DNA of 64,000 nt from Lachnospiraceae bacterium (GCA_017399685.1 JAFQBM010000014.1:1-64000), one strand, 5' to 3'; shown: positions 52,842 to 62,327, counted from the first letter of the stretch. Numbers and translations are program-made. The notes: generated by a model not told the origin, from the letters alone.

Positions 52842-54995
52842 TCATATCTCTTTCATTACAATGAGTCTGGCATCCCTTCCATCGGTCCATTGAATACTCA
52901 TTTCTTTTAGTTTCATAATCTTATTTAGTGATTTATTATAAAAATCTTTTTCGTAAATATCTGTTTTTTTGGTATTTTGGTTCTTGGCACATGCATCACA
53001 CGCCGCTGGTTCTACTTCTATTACCTCATGGCAAGTTTTTCCAACAATGTCACCAAAGATTTCTTTGGCTTTTTCATTGGCATAAAGAATCAAACAATTT
53101 TCCATATCCCTGACATACATACATTCGTTTACGTCATCAAAGGCGCTAAGAAGCATACGGGTAGTGGAAATCGCCATTTCTTTTTGATGCTTTCGAATCA
53201 ATACACCCTGCACCATATTGGTAATGTTTTTACAAAACTGAATGGTGGTGTCATCAAATACACGATGTTTCTCAAATTCAAAAAATGCAACACAGCCAAT
53301 CTGCTTTCCATACTGTACCACAGGAAGAATCAGCAAAGCATCCATGCCGAATGTTTCAAAATGCTGTGCATCTTTTGGTAGTAAATTGTCTTTATTTAGA
53401 GCAATATATCCATCCCGCTCCAATCTTGCACGGTTGGTAGTGAAATCATCTTCCACTATCATTTCTTCTTTCCTTTGAACGCCATCGTTCCACTCATAAA
53501 CAATATGGCCCTTGGTTCCTCTCTCAATCCGAGAGGATTCGAAACGGAAAAATACTATTTTGTTAAATTCCAGATATTTTCCTACGGTATCAAAGATAGC
53601 ATGGAAGTTTGCTTCACTGTCTTCCACAGAATTTAAACGGTCTAAAATTTCTGTTTCAATCTGACTCCGCTTTAAGTCTTCTTTTAACAGGATTTCTGCC
53701 ATCTTAATTCTTTCGGCTTCTCTTGTTTTTACTACTCCGGAATAAATATTATCTGAAATACTCTTTACATAGCTGATAACAGAGCCCAGACAATCCTGCA
53801 GATGTTCATACTGTTCTTTTGTATAGCAACCCACTACAAAAGTAGCAATATGATATTCTTTCACTAAAATAGGCAATAATACAAACTTTGCTCCGGATAC
53901 CTTTTGGGACAGTTCCACAAAGGTAGGAACAATTTCCTTCATTTGTTTTTCACAGGCTTCTTTGATAATCTGCTTATACTTCGGATATTCAAAGATATCA
54001 TAAAACTCTCCCATATAAGTCATAGGACCTTGAGGAGGACAAATCAACTTGCCTGCCCGGTCTACTGCTGCAGTATATAACCCACTTAATTTTGCAAAGG
54101 TTTCTACAATTTCCTGCATTACTGAGCTAGAGAAAGTATGTACAAAATCTGTTTCGTCAATTTCTTCTTCCTGTAAAACTGCATCCAGTTGTCCTTTTAA
54201 TTTTACATTTTCTTCACTAATACTTACTTCCTTTCTGCGTTCATCCGTCACATCCATAAGTATCGTTTCTATGGTAATGCTGTCATCACTTTCATAGGTA
54301 ATGCTATTATCTGCCTGTGCCCATATAATCCTTCCTTCATTATTCTTTACATGAAAACGGCATTTGTAACTTGTGGCATGGGCATTAATAGCACTCCACA
54401 TCGTATCCTCGATGATTCCGTAGTCTTCTTCCGATAACAGACGTTTTAACCCGCTAGGTCCCTGCCAAATATCATGAATCCGGATACCATATTGCGAAAT
54501 ATTAGGAGATATATAAAGAACATGTATATCCGGTCCATTGATTCTACGTACCATAACCACATATTTACTTTTCATAACTGCAGATTCTAAAAATCCAAAC
54601 TGTATTTCACGGTTCTTATAGGCGGTATTATTCATAATTGCCATATCGATACATTCCGGATTCCCATATTTATCTCTGGTGACATGAACATGGTCTGTAA
54701 CAGATATGGTTTCCCTGGATTCGGTAACAATACGGTATTCCCGATAGAAATCCGAAACGCCCTGTTGGATATTTTCATACACAACATTCGTAAATCGTTC
54801 AAAATCATCCGGGTGTATCAAAGTGGTCCAACTTACTCTGCCTTCATATAATTCCTGACTGGTATAGCCATATTGATTGACATTCTTCGAAACGTATTCC
54901 AGTTTCCACTCGTTCTTTATATACAAACGACAAAAAACAACAGTGGAACAATTTACCGACTTTTCTAGTATTACTCTTTCTACTGCCGAATCCAT
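52842..54995 (-). CDS. PAS-PAS-PocR-GAF-PAS sensor protein without output domain
   Basis: A 717-residue soluble protein. Residues about 20-130 are a PAS fold (EYVSKNVNQYGYTSQELYEG, WTTLIHPDDFERF); about 140-255 a second PAS (YISPNISQYGIRIHDIW). About 300-420 resembles a PocR ligand domain (VMQEIVETFAKLSGLYTAAV, GKLICPPQGPMTYMG, ILVKEYHIATFVVGCY). About 455-610 is a GAF domain, and 620-717 another PAS with LYANEKAKEIFGDIVGKTCH and a CDAC pair. No kinase, GGDEF or DNA-binding domain is present and the protein ends at a normal stop, so it may signal by binding partners. AAGGAG precedes the ATG. Confidence 0.78.
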   Translation of the reverse strand: MDSAVERVILEKSVNCSTVVFCRLYIKNEWKLEYVSKNVNQYGYTSQELYEGRVSWTTLIHPDDFERFTNVVYENIQQGVSDFYREYRIVTESRETISVTDHVHVTRDKYGNPECIDMAIMNNTAYKNREIQFGFLESAVMKSKYVVMVRRINGPDIHVLYISPNISQYGIRIHDIWQGPSGLKRLLSEEDYGIIEDTMWSAINAHATSYKCRFHVKNNEGRIIWAQADNSITYESDDSITIETILMDVTDERRKEVSISEENVKLKGQLDAVLQEEEIDETDFVHTFSSSVMQEIVETFAKLSGLYTAAVDRAGKLICPPQGPMTYMGEFYDIFEYPKYKQIIKEACEKQMKEIVPTFVELSQKVSGAKFVLLPILVKEYHIATFVVGCYTKEQYEHLQDCLGSVISYVKSISDNIYSGVVKTREAERIKMAEILLKEDLKRSQIETEILDRLNSVEDSEANFHAIFDTVGKYLEFNKIVFFRFESSRIERGTKGHIVYEWNDGVQRKEEMIVEDDFTTNRARLERDGYIALNKDNLLPKDAQHFETFGMDALLILPVVQYGKQIGCVAFFEFEKHRVFDDTTIQFCKNITNMVQGVLIRKHQKEMAISTTRMLLSAFDDVNECMYVRDMENCLILYANEKAKEIFGDIVGKTCHEVIEVEPAACDACAKNQNTKKTDIYEKDFYNKSLNKIMKLKEMSIQWTDGRDARLIVMKEI

Positions 54996-55049
54996 ACTCC
55001 TTCACCCTTTCTCTCTTTTTAGTAACATTTCCAAAGAATCTGGAACTTT

Positions 55050-55451
55050 TTACATGTCCTGAGTGTCACAATCACAGTCAGCATCACCATCTACATTACC
55101 AATCATATCCCTGCCACGGACACGGTAACGGTCTTTTGCTGCATTCACCAGTTCTTCAAACTTCGCCATAAATGCTCTTACTTCGTGCATATTCTTAACA
55201 TCCACTTCCGGCTGGTAGGTATCATTGGCATGAAAAGTCAAAGTTCCATAATTAAAAATCCTTCCCCACAATCCAATGTTTAGCTTTTTGTCTGTAACAC
55301 GGTATAATTCTACCTCTTCTTCATGAATAGCGATAATTCCGGTACGGATAATAAATTTATCCTCAAGTAAAATATATCTTGTAAATGATAAAGGAAGGCC
55401 AAATAAAGTTCGTTTGCGGTCTTTCCATACTATATTTTCATAATCTTTCAA
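55050..55451 (-). CDS. Small PH-like domain protein
   Basis: A 133-residue protein. LPLSFTRYILLEDKFIIRTG, EEVELYRVTDKKLNIGLWGR and YGTLTFHANDT are the pattern of bacterial PH (YdbS/YdbT-like) domains, but without the usual membrane helices. The C-terminus ends in an Asp/Cys-rich tail (DGDADCDCDTQDM). It uses TTG at 55451 eight bases after AGGAGG. It lies 12 bases after the gene at 55464-56513, so the two are likely co-expressed. Function unknown. Confidence 0.65.
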   Translation of the reverse strand: MKDYENIVWKDRKRTLFGLPLSFTRYILLEDKFIIRTGIIAIHEEEVELYRVTDKKLNIGLWGRIFNYGTLTFHANDTYQPEVDVKNMHEVRAFMAKFEELVNAAKDRYRVRGRDMIGNVDGDADCDCDTQDM

Positions 55452-55463
55452 CCTTTGTCCCTC

Positions 55464-56513
55464 CTACTCTCCAAAATGAATATATTCAATGAATCCAATG
55501 GCAAGTACCATAACCTTATCTGCACCCTGTTTTACGGACACATGGAATACTTCTTTCGTATTTTCCAGTTCTTCCAGCTTTTTATTGGTTACTTCTGCCA
55601 ATAAATCCTTTTCTCTTACTTCATTTAATAAAAAGATTCTGTCATCAATATTGCTGTCTTCCATGAGACCTTTGATTTCCATTAGAAATTGTTTATGTAA
55701 TCCCTGCTCATAAAGATACTGAGTGGCAATATTTTTCTTCTGCACATGGAATTCTTCTTTTCCTTCCAGAGTGATAATATAATCATCGCTTCGTTCCAGA
55801 CTCATATCAATGGTTCCTAATTTTTCATCGAAGACATTCCAGATAGTGTATTTCTTCTGTCCAATCATCTGGCGAATTTTATATAATAAAATCAGATGTG
55901 GATTGGTCACATAATATTCGGATTCTTCATGAATAAACTTCACCTGTCTTGCATATAACTCAATCGGCTCTGTTCCGCTGATAATATCTACAAACTGAGC
56001 ACCGGATGGTACAATAACCTTACGTTTTTCCCGTTCTGTTTCTTCAATGGTCAGCTGACCAATGACTTCCTGTTCCCTGGCTTCAAACCGTTCTTCCTGT
56101 TTGCTTGGTTTATAATCCTTCGCATACTCGATTTCATGGTTTTCTTCCATTAAAGTTTTCACATTTTCAATAATTCGTGCTTCCACCTGCTGTTTTACGC
56201 TGTTTTGAACTAAATCTGTATCCAGCTGCTCTTTCGGCATTTCGTAAAACTTCTGTGGTTCTTCCATCCCCATATATTCTCTTCGGATTTCCTGTTTGAT
56301 TTCTTCATTGGACTTTACTTCCTTTATCTGTTGGGCAGAAACAGGCTCTGCCCATGGATCATCAGAATATACATCCACCGGATAAATTGGCTTCATAAGA
56401 TCTTGTCTGGTTTGAGCACTCACCTGTCCCCCAACAAAGGTTTCCTGCTCTTTTTTAATCTTCTTAAACATCCGGCTGAAAAAATTAGAAATCTTAGACT
56501 TTAAATCTGACAT
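55464..56513 (-). CDS. Conserved hypothetical protein
   Basis: A 349-residue protein that I do not recognise. Residues 1-25 are basic (SDLKSKISNFFSRMFKKIKK) and could contact membrane or nucleic acid. The next 140 are charged and probably flexible. From about 180 a beta-rich part follows (YVTNPHLILLYKIRQMIGQK, FDEKLGTIDMSLERSDDYII) reminiscent of tubby/scramblase-like domains, though this is only a visual impression. The ending VMVLAIGFIEYIHFGE is hydrophobic. GGAG before the ATG at 56513 is preferred over a TTG at 56537. It lies just downstream of the MoxR-VWA operon and may belong to it. Confidence 0.6.
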   Translation of the reverse strand: MSDLKSKISNFFSRMFKKIKKEQETFVGGQVSAQTRQDLMKPIYPVDVYSDDPWAEPVSAQQIKEVKSNEEIKQEIRREYMGMEEPQKFYEMPKEQLDTDLVQNSVKQQVEARIIENVKTLMEENHEIEYAKDYKPSKQEERFEAREQEVIGQLTIEETEREKRKVIVPSGAQFVDIISGTEPIELYARQVKFIHEESEYYVTNPHLILLYKIRQMIGQKKYTIWNVFDEKLGTIDMSLERSDDYIITLEGKEEFHVQKKNIATQYLYEQGLHKQFLMEIKGLMEDSNIDDRIFLLNEVREKDLLAEVTNKKLEELENTKEVFHVSVKQGADKVMVLAIGFIEYIHFGE

Positions 56514-56747
56514 ACTGCTCCTTCTCCTTGCTATCAAATTAGTTCTTAACCCATCAAATACATTTTAATCATATGTCGCACATCTCGATATCTTTCATTA
56601 TCTCGACACATTATCACCTTACATTGTAATGCATCCGCGGCCTTTTATCAACCTTTTTTTGATTTTCTTTTTATGCAAATATGCTAAAATTTAAAGAAGT
56701 ATATGGAACATTTTAACAGATATTTATCCCTATGCACTTCTAACCCC

Positions 56748-57434
56748 TTACCAAACACGTCCATCTGCATCAAAATTAAATTCGTATTCTTCATAGGACT
56801 GTATGGATTCGGCTCTTTCTTTATACGCCTCTTCCTGTTGCTGTTTCAGCTTCTCTTTTATGTCTTCTTCCTCTGTCTCATCGTCCTTCTTTTCTTCCAG
56901 ATCATCCTTTGAATGATTGGGGTCATCAGATTCCGGTTCCTTATTTTTCTCCAGTTCCTCAATCATTTCATCGATTTCTTCTTTTAACTTTTGGGCAGTT
57001 TCGCTATGCCCATCCCCCTTTTCAGTGGCACAATCATGTTCCAGTAGTATGCTTCTGGCTTCTTTTAATGTCTCGATAGACGTTTCCACATTCTCCTCAC
57101 TGTGGTAATCCTCACCCATGGTCTTTATCATAGCAAGGGCAAGATTAATCCTTACGGAACATTCCCGTTCCTTGCCTGGATTTAACCCAAGAGCTTCTTT
57201 ATACTCTTTCACTGCATCCTCATATTTTTCATTTTGATAATGAATGTTTCCCATATTATAATGTGCCAGATAAGGCTGAATCCAGTTACCCAACAACAAA
57301 GGATCGGTATTAAGGGAATAATTCTCTTGATTGTATTGATTTAACACATACTCATTATACAAATACTGAAATCCCAGTTTCGCACAGATAATGAACAGCA
57401 GAACATACACACATGTGATTACTCTTTTTTTCAC
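56748..57434 (-). CDS. Membrane-anchored TPR protein of the MoxR-VWA operon (BatC-like)
   Basis: A 228-residue protein. One N-terminal membrane segment (VITCVYVLLFIICAKLGF) is followed by an outer domain with TPR units (LAHYNMGNIHYQNEKYEDAV, KEYKEALGLNPG) and a highly acidic coiled tail (residues about 150-215). The likely start is GTG at 57434, 11 bases after GGAGG; a longer frame begins at 57476. It follows two VWA proteins, as BatC follows BatA and BatB in Bacteroidetes and other Bat operons. Confidence 0.75.
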   Translation of the reverse strand: MKKRVITCVYVLLFIICAKLGFQYLYNEYVLNQYNQENYSLNTDPLLLGNWIQPYLAHYNMGNIHYQNEKYEDAVKEYKEALGLNPGKERECSVRINLALAMIKTMGEDYHSEENVETSIETLKEARSILLEHDCATEKGDGHSETAQKLKEEIDEMIEELEKNKEPESDDPNHSKDDLEEKKDDETEEEDIKEKLKQQQEEAYKERAESIQSYEEYEFNFDADGRVW

Positions 57435-57555
57435 GTTTTCTTTTCCCTCCTTTATAATAATTACAGGCAATTGCAAAACTATAATATTCTATATCGAAGT
57501 GATATACGTTTATGCTTGTTTTTCAATTACCTATACCCTAATAGAACCATACCTG

Positions 57556-58503
57556 TTATATTTTTCTCTTGTAATAAACGTAATCAAAAATCAGCAAAAG
57601 TAGTAATGGTATCACAAAAAAGTAATATGTTTCCTTGTATCCTTTTTTGCTGTCATTTTCATCATAGGTTCCGTGTTCACCAATCTTTTTTTGTAGATTT
57701 TTTATTTCATCATGGATTTCAGACTGTTTTGTCATATGAACATAATCAATGCCTAAATCAGAGGCTATCTGTTTTAAATTACCTTCATCGATTTTGGAAA
57801 TGGCCTTCACCTCATTAAAATCGTCATCATAATAGTAGAGGTATTCCGGTTTATCTTCATCTCCTACAAACTTAAGTACCTTCATTGCTCCGCCTTTTTT
57901 CGTTCCATAACCTAATACTGCTCCGGCATCTACATATTGTTCTAGTTCATCGTAAGATTTTAACTCTTGGCTATTGATGACTTCTCCGTCACTGATGAAA
58001 AAAATAATTTTATAGGTGTCTCTTTCATTTTCTAGTATCTCATCCAGTTCTGACATTACATCGTTTAAGGATGTGCCGTTGGCATAATATTCTGTCTGTC
58101 CGTTAAGAACCTCTATAGCCTGCAATGCCATATTAGAATCCACGGTGTATGGTACGATTCGTTTTACGGAATTGCCAAAAGTCACCACAGAAAAGGATGC
58201 TCCTGGAAATTGTTCCATGATATACTTGCAGTCCTCTTTTACTGCGTCCATTCTTCTGCCGTCACCATCATAATCTTCCGCTAACATACTGATGGTATTA
58301 TCTATCACAAATAATATATCCACATTGTTGGATAGATTGGTAACGTCTTTACCCGGAACCATGATTCTTAAATTAATTACAAACAATAAAATGAGAATAA
58401 AAATCTGTCTTATATAAGGAAACGTTCCTTTTCTCTTAAAAAATAAGAGTAATATACATAGTATTCCCATCAACCAGACTGGGATCATTGGATTTATTAT
58501 CAT
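57556..58503 (-). CDS. VWA-domain membrane protein (BatB-like)
   Basis: A 315-residue protein. Two N-terminal membrane segments (MIPVWLMGILCILLLFF, IFILILLFVINLRIM) lead to a VWA domain with VDILFVIDNTISML (MIDAS-like, DxTxS rather than DxSxS) and FFISDGEVINSQEL. A C-terminal segment YYFFVIPLLLLLIFDYVYYK closes it. An ATG at 58503 overlaps the stop of the previous gene as ATGA, and AAAGG precedes it; an in-frame ATG at 58557 is inside the upstream gene. It should form a pair with the preceding VWA protein. Confidence 0.85.
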   Translation of the reverse strand: MIINPMIPVWLMGILCILLLFFKRKGTFPYIRQIFILILLFVINLRIMVPGKDVTNLSNNVDILFVIDNTISMLAEDYDGDGRRMDAVKEDCKYIMEQFPGASFSVVTFGNSVKRIVPYTVDSNMALQAIEVLNGQTEYYANGTSLNDVMSELDEILENERDTYKIIFFISDGEVINSQELKSYDELEQYVDAGAVLGYGTKKGGAMKVLKFVGDEDKPEYLYYYDDDFNEVKAISKIDEGNLKQIASDLGIDYVHMTKQSEIHDEIKNLQKKIGEHGTYDENDSKKGYKETYYFFVIPLLLLLIFDYVYYKRKI

Positions 58504-59510
58504 AGCTTTACCTTTCTGCTCAACACAAAATAGAGTCCCATAAAAATGACCATACATAAAAATACAATCTGTGGCTGGTCATAAATGAAAGTTTCTACTT
58601 TGTTCATTTTGGATGTTTCTGTTTCTTCAATATCATCAATCAACTCATCAAACACACGGGAAGATGTACTTTTGTAAAATTTTCCGCCTGTACTTTCAAC
58701 GCCACTTTGAAAAATATCTTCATCCACGACATTCTCCGGAGCAATTGCAAATACTTTTACCTTGTTTTTTTTACAAAGTTTCGTGGCTTCCTCAAGAGTT
58801 ACGAAAGGCGTTCCGTTCAATTCATTGTCCGTTGTAAAAATAATCATTCTGGAACGCTCTGAATTCTCCGTTAAATCAGAAAAATTATACAAACAAGAAG
58901 CCAGACCGTCTCCAATCAGAGAACTGCCTTCCTCACTTAATGTTCCTTCATATTTGTAGTCATACAATTCCCAGTCAATATCGTCATCCCAAATATCATC
59001 ACTTTCCGTTAATTTGATACTTAGCTTAAGTGAAGCCAAAAGCTTATCCAATGTTTCTATCACATATTCATAATCATCTGTTAGTGGAACCAAAAGTACT
59101 GATTTGGCATTAAAGATGGTAATTCCAAATCGTTCTCCGTCTAATTGTTTCACCACTTCTTTTAACTCCTCACACAATTCTACATTCAGTTCATCCACAG
59201 AACTTGAAATATCCATGCACAAAAATATGTCCCTGTTTCTAAGTTCTGTATTTACCTGTTCCACCTTTGCGGGTCTTGATAAAAGGACAAAACCACAAAA
59301 AATGGCCATAAAAAGACTAAAAAGTGCCATGGCGGAAAATATATGATATTGCCTTTTTAATTTCTGATAGAGTTCTGTTTCCTCAATAAAATCGGTATTT
59401 GCAACCTTTTTCCCTTCTTTATAAGCAGCTTTTGCCCTTCGGCCAAATACAGATAGAACCAAAAGAACAACAACTCCTGCTGCAATGATCCAAGGATATA
59501 ACAATTTCAT
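58500..59510 (-). CDS. VWA-domain membrane protein (BatA-like)
   Basis: A 336-residue protein. It has N-terminal membrane segments (YPWIIAAGVVVLLVLSVFG, FSAMALFSLFMAIFCGFVLL) and a VWA domain with the intact MIDAS motif RDIFLCMDISSSVDE. Further motifs are FGITIFNAKSVLLVPLT (near 140) and MIIFTTDNEL, and a last segment VFLCMVIFMGLYFVLS. BatA-like proteins are adaptor or chaperone targets of MoxR ATPases; they bind metal and ligand through the MIDAS site. GAGGG precedes the ATG at 59510. Confidence 0.86.
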   Translation of the reverse strand: MKLLYPWIIAAGVVVLLVLSVFGRRAKAAYKEGKKVANTDFIEETELYQKLKRQYHIFSAMALFSLFMAIFCGFVLLSRPAKVEQVNTELRNRDIFLCMDISSSVDELNVELCEELKEVVKQLDGERFGITIFNAKSVLLVPLTDDYEYVIETLDKLLASLKLSIKLTESDDIWDDDIDWELYDYKYEGTLSEEGSSLIGDGLASCLYNFSDLTENSERSRMIIFTTDNELNGTPFVTLEEATKLCKKNKVKVFAIAPENVVDEDIFQSGVESTGGKFYKSTSSRVFDELIDDIEETETSKMNKVETFIYDQPQIVFLCMVIFMGLYFVLSRKVKL

Positions 59511-59532
59511 TCTTCTATTCCCTCTCTTATTT

Positions 59533-60009
59533 TTATTCCTTCCATTCTTCTATTACGTTCCTTGCTTTCATAATAGAACTATAGATATCACCCTTCTTAT
59601 CTACGGCAAATTCAGGTGCATAACACTCGCTAATGACAGAATACAGACCGGATATATTAGTTTCCTTGATTTCTTCTAACGTATAATTATGTACTTTTAT
59701 CCCTGTGGCTTCATGAACAAAATGTCTGGTTATTTTGCTTAGCTCCTGATATGCCTTTCGATTAGATAATTTATGATGTTGACATTTCGCTTCTAACTCG
59801 TTTAGCAGTCTTTGGTATTTCGCTTTGATATGTTCACGGTCTGCTACGGTGATTTCTTTTTTTGGACTAACTGTCTTTTTTCTTTTTTGACTCCTTTTTA
59901 TGATGAGTATCAGGGCAGCCACTATGGATACTGCCACAAATGCTGCCACAATTACAATCATAATAAAGGAATAAGAATGCATACCCTGTAACTCAACGTC
60001 GATTGGCAT
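59533..60009 (-). CDS. Single-pass membrane protein of the MoxR operon
   Basis: A 158-residue protein with a short outside part, one membrane segment (FIMIVIVAAFVAVSIVAALI) and a basic cytoplasmic domain with helices (IKAKYQRLLNELEAKCQHHK, RKAYQELSKITRHFVHEATG). It has the size and position of the DUF4381/BatD-type subunits found between DUF58 and VWA proteins. GGAGG nine bases before the ATG at 60009 and a 17-base overlap with the DUF58 gene show translational coupling. Confidence 0.7.
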   Translation of the reverse strand: MPIDVELQGMHSYSFIMIVIVAAFVAVSIVAALILIIKRSQKRKKTVSPKKEITVADREHIKAKYQRLLNELEAKCQHHKLSNRKAYQELSKITRHFVHEATGIKVHNYTLEEIKETNISGLYSVISECYAPEFAVDKKGDIYSSIMKARNVIEEWKE

Positions 60010-60868
60010 ACTTGTGTCCCTCCAGTAATTCTATGATTTTATCTACAATTTCTTCTTCACTGTCAATGCAGGTACTTATGATTCTGTTTTGCAAAAGTTT
60101 CTTTTCATTGTCTTCATATAACTTTTGTTTCATTTCCTGCTCCATAAGAAGCAGTTTTTTATTACCGGAAATAAATTCCGGTATGTAGGAATCTTTATCT
60201 ACATCAAAGGCTTTTCCATCTGTAAGTTTGGCATCGTTAATGCTGATAAAAAGCACATTGTGCTGATGAACCAGTTTTTTCAATGTATTCTGACTCATAT
60301 TTGCAATTCCCATGGGGTCTGTTACCACAAACAGAATCATATTTCGTTTGATGTTTTTTACGATGTATTCCAGCGTTTTTTCGATGTCTGTTTCGTAGTC
60401 ATCGAACACTTCTCTATCGTACTCCGTTAGTATCTTTTCGATATTATCGATACCTGTCCGGAATGGGTAGAATTGAATTTTTCCGTTTCTATTATATATG
60501 GCACCTACGTTGTCTCCGTTTTGTGCAGCCAGATATCCAACCACTCCGCCGGCATTTAATGCAATCTCTTTTTTCACCTGTTTGCAGTCTGTATGGGCAG
60601 ACATACTTTTCCCTGTGTCAAATACAATCATGATATTATGCTTTTTTTCCGCAATATATCGTTTTACCAGAACTTTCCCGCTCCTTGAGGTTGCTTTCCA
60701 GTCAATGTCCCGGATGCTGTCGCCAGGATTATATTCTCTTAAATTTTCAAAATCCAGACCATTCCCCTGATAAACGGATTTATAGGAACCGTCAAAAAGA
60801 TTGCTGGTCTTTTTATTGGAACTAATACTTACTTTTGCTCTTATCTTTGCTACATAATTCATTTTCAT
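59993..60868 (-). CDS. DUF58 protein (MoxR-associated)
   Basis: A 291-residue DUF58 protein. FDGSYKSVYQGNGLDFENLR, REYNPGDSIRDIDWKATSRS and VKRYIAEKKHNIMIVFDTGK are the defining blocks; a VWA-like fold follows with MILFVVTDPMG. Unlike most DUF58 proteins it has no membrane segments at the start. AGGAG is 13 bases before the ATG, an unusually long spacing, because the ribosome site lies in a copy of the moxR 3' end (see 60869-60966). It forms part of the moxR operon. Confidence 0.87.
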   Translation of the reverse strand: MKMNYVAKIRAKVSISSNKKTSNLFDGSYKSVYQGNGLDFENLREYNPGDSIRDIDWKATSRSGKVLVKRYIAEKKHNIMIVFDTGKSMSAHTDCKQVKKEIALNAGGVVGYLAAQNGDNVGAIYNRNGKIQFYPFRTGIDNIEKILTEYDREVFDDYETDIEKTLEYIVKNIKRNMILFVVTDPMGIANMSQNTLKKLVHQHNVLFISINDAKLTDGKAFDVDKDSYIPEFISGNKKLLLMEQEMKQKLYEDNEKKLLQNRIISTCIDSEEEIVDKIIELLEGHKYANRR

Positions 60869-60966
60869 GGTGTCTGAATCGCTCCTAAAGTGATATCAAT
60901 GGTGGACTGAGTAATGTATTTTCCATTACTTCATTCCAGCTTTACGGTGTCTGAATCGCTCCTAAA
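60869..60966 (-). repeat. Direct duplication of the moxR 3' end
   Basis: A 21-bp sequence (minus strand TTTAGGAGCGATTCAGACACC) occurs identically at 60869-60889 and 60946-60966, with weaker matching continuing for about 17 bases. The right copy encodes the last residues LGAIQTP of MoxR; the left copy lies directly before the DUF58 start and supplies its AGGAG. Confidence 0.85.
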
Positions 60967-61931
60967 ATTGCATCAATGATGGTTTCTTCGCTGATATGGT
61001 CTGCTACTGCTGCGTAATTTAGCGTAATTCGGTGTCTTAACACACTATGTATCAGGGATTTTACATCATCCGGAGTTACATAATTCCTGCAACACATCAC
61101 TGCCATGGCCTTAGACACCTCCATCAGTGCAATGGCACCTCTGGTACTTGCTCCCATGGTAACATATTCTGCCAGTTCTTTGGGAATAAATCTTTCCGGA
61201 TATCTGGTGGCGTTGATGATGGCAATGATATATCTTTTGATGGAGTCATCCATATATACCCGTTTCACCAGCTGCTGCAGATATACTACATCGGAAAGTT
61301 CCACCACGGATGATTCTGGAACAAAGGCATCCTGCTCAATTCGGTTTAAAATTGCAAATTCTTCGTTCATATTAGGGTAAGTCAGTTTTTCTTTTAGCAG
61401 AAATCGATCTAATTGAGCTTCTGCTAATAAATACGTTCCTTCCTGTTCAATTGGATTCTGGGTTGCAATTACCGTAAAAATATCAGGCATCTTATACATA
61501 TTTCCGCCAATGGTAACCTGATGTTCCTGCATGACTTCTAACATGGCACTCTGGGTCTTGGCACTGGAACGGTTGATTTCATCCAGTAAGACAAAATTGG
61601 CATATACCGGACCTAATTTTGTGTCAAAAGAGTTGGTGGAGTAATTTAAAACCTGTGTACCGATGATGTCACTAGGCAGTAAGTCCGGTGTACACTGAAT
61701 TCTTGAAAAAGTACCGTTTACCGCCTCTGTTATGGTCTTGGCTGCCGTAGTCTTGGCAAGCCCTGGTACGGACTCTAATAAAATGTGTCCATTACACATG
61801 ATGGTAGCAAATAACGCTGTGCCAAGATGCACCTGCCCTACCATCTTTTTGTAATAATAATCTCTCATTTTAATTAGTATGTCTTTGCTTTTTTCTAATT
61901 CTGCTTCGGTGATTCTTTCTGTGTTTTGCAT
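60942..61931 (-). CDS. MoxR-type AAA+ ATPase
   Basis: A 329-residue MoxR ATPase. GHILLESVPGLAKTTAAKTI (Walker A, near 50), FVLLDEINRSSAKTQSAMLE (Walker B and linker, near 110), the ATQNPIEQEGTY sensor block and the C-terminal lid (MGASTRGAIALMEVSKAMAV) are canonical. These hexamers act as chaperones that activate or assemble partner complexes, often with VWA proteins, as encoded next. AAGGAG precedes the ATG. It is the first gene of the operon running to about 56748. Confidence 0.94.
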   Translation of the reverse strand: MQNTERITEAELEKSKDILIKMRDYYYKKMVGQVHLGTALFATIMCNGHILLESVPGLAKTTAAKTITEAVNGTFSRIQCTPDLLPSDIIGTQVLNYSTNSFDTKLGPVYANFVLLDEINRSSAKTQSAMLEVMQEHQVTIGGNMYKMPDIFTVIATQNPIEQEGTYLLAEAQLDRFLLKEKLTYPNMNEEFAILNRIEQDAFVPESSVVELSDVVYLQQLVKRVYMDDSIKRYIIAIINATRYPERFIPKELAEYVTMGASTRGAIALMEVSKAMAVMCCRNYVTPDDVKSLIHSVLRHRITLNYAAVADHISEETIIDAILGAIQTP

Positions 61932-62046
61932 GTTATGTCTCCTTGTATTATAGTTTAAAGTTGCTGTGACATTTCACTCTTTATCATAATTTATTTATCA
62001 AATTTCTTGTTTTTCTGCTAGCAATTTGCCTTGTCAATTACGCGCC

Positions 62047-62148
62047 CTATGGTTGCATGCCTGATTTTACAAGCTTTTCAGCATCCTTCTTCCTTCTTGC
62101 TCCGGCACTAATAATTTGTATCCAGTTTAAATCATAATAGGATTTATT
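62047..62148 (-). pseudogene. C-terminal relic of an unknown gene
   Basis: After an in-frame TGA the minus strand reads NKSYYDLNWIQIISAGARRK and ends KLVKSGMQP at a TAG. The lysine/arginine helix is like the end of a real protein, but no start or ribosome site exists. I cannot name the family. Confidence 0.3.
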
Positions 62149-62290
62149 TCAACAAAAAGCAATGGTAAGAAAGAAATTATCGAATTCACCAAAATCAAAG
62201 CTCGTAAATAACAATAGGAATTCGTATTTTATTCATGTTTTGACCATTCTTATTATAACCATACAATAAAATATCATCATAAATGAAAAT

Positions 62291-62327
62291 AACCCTGAAA
62301 ATGCGAATTTTCAACATTTTCAGGGTT
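62291..62327 (-). terminator. Terminator downstream of the third Rpn gene
   Basis: AACCCTGAAAATG (62291-62303) pairs with CATTTTCAGGGTT (62315-62327). A near-copy lies at 63623-63656 on the other side of the Rpn gene. Confidence 0.75.
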
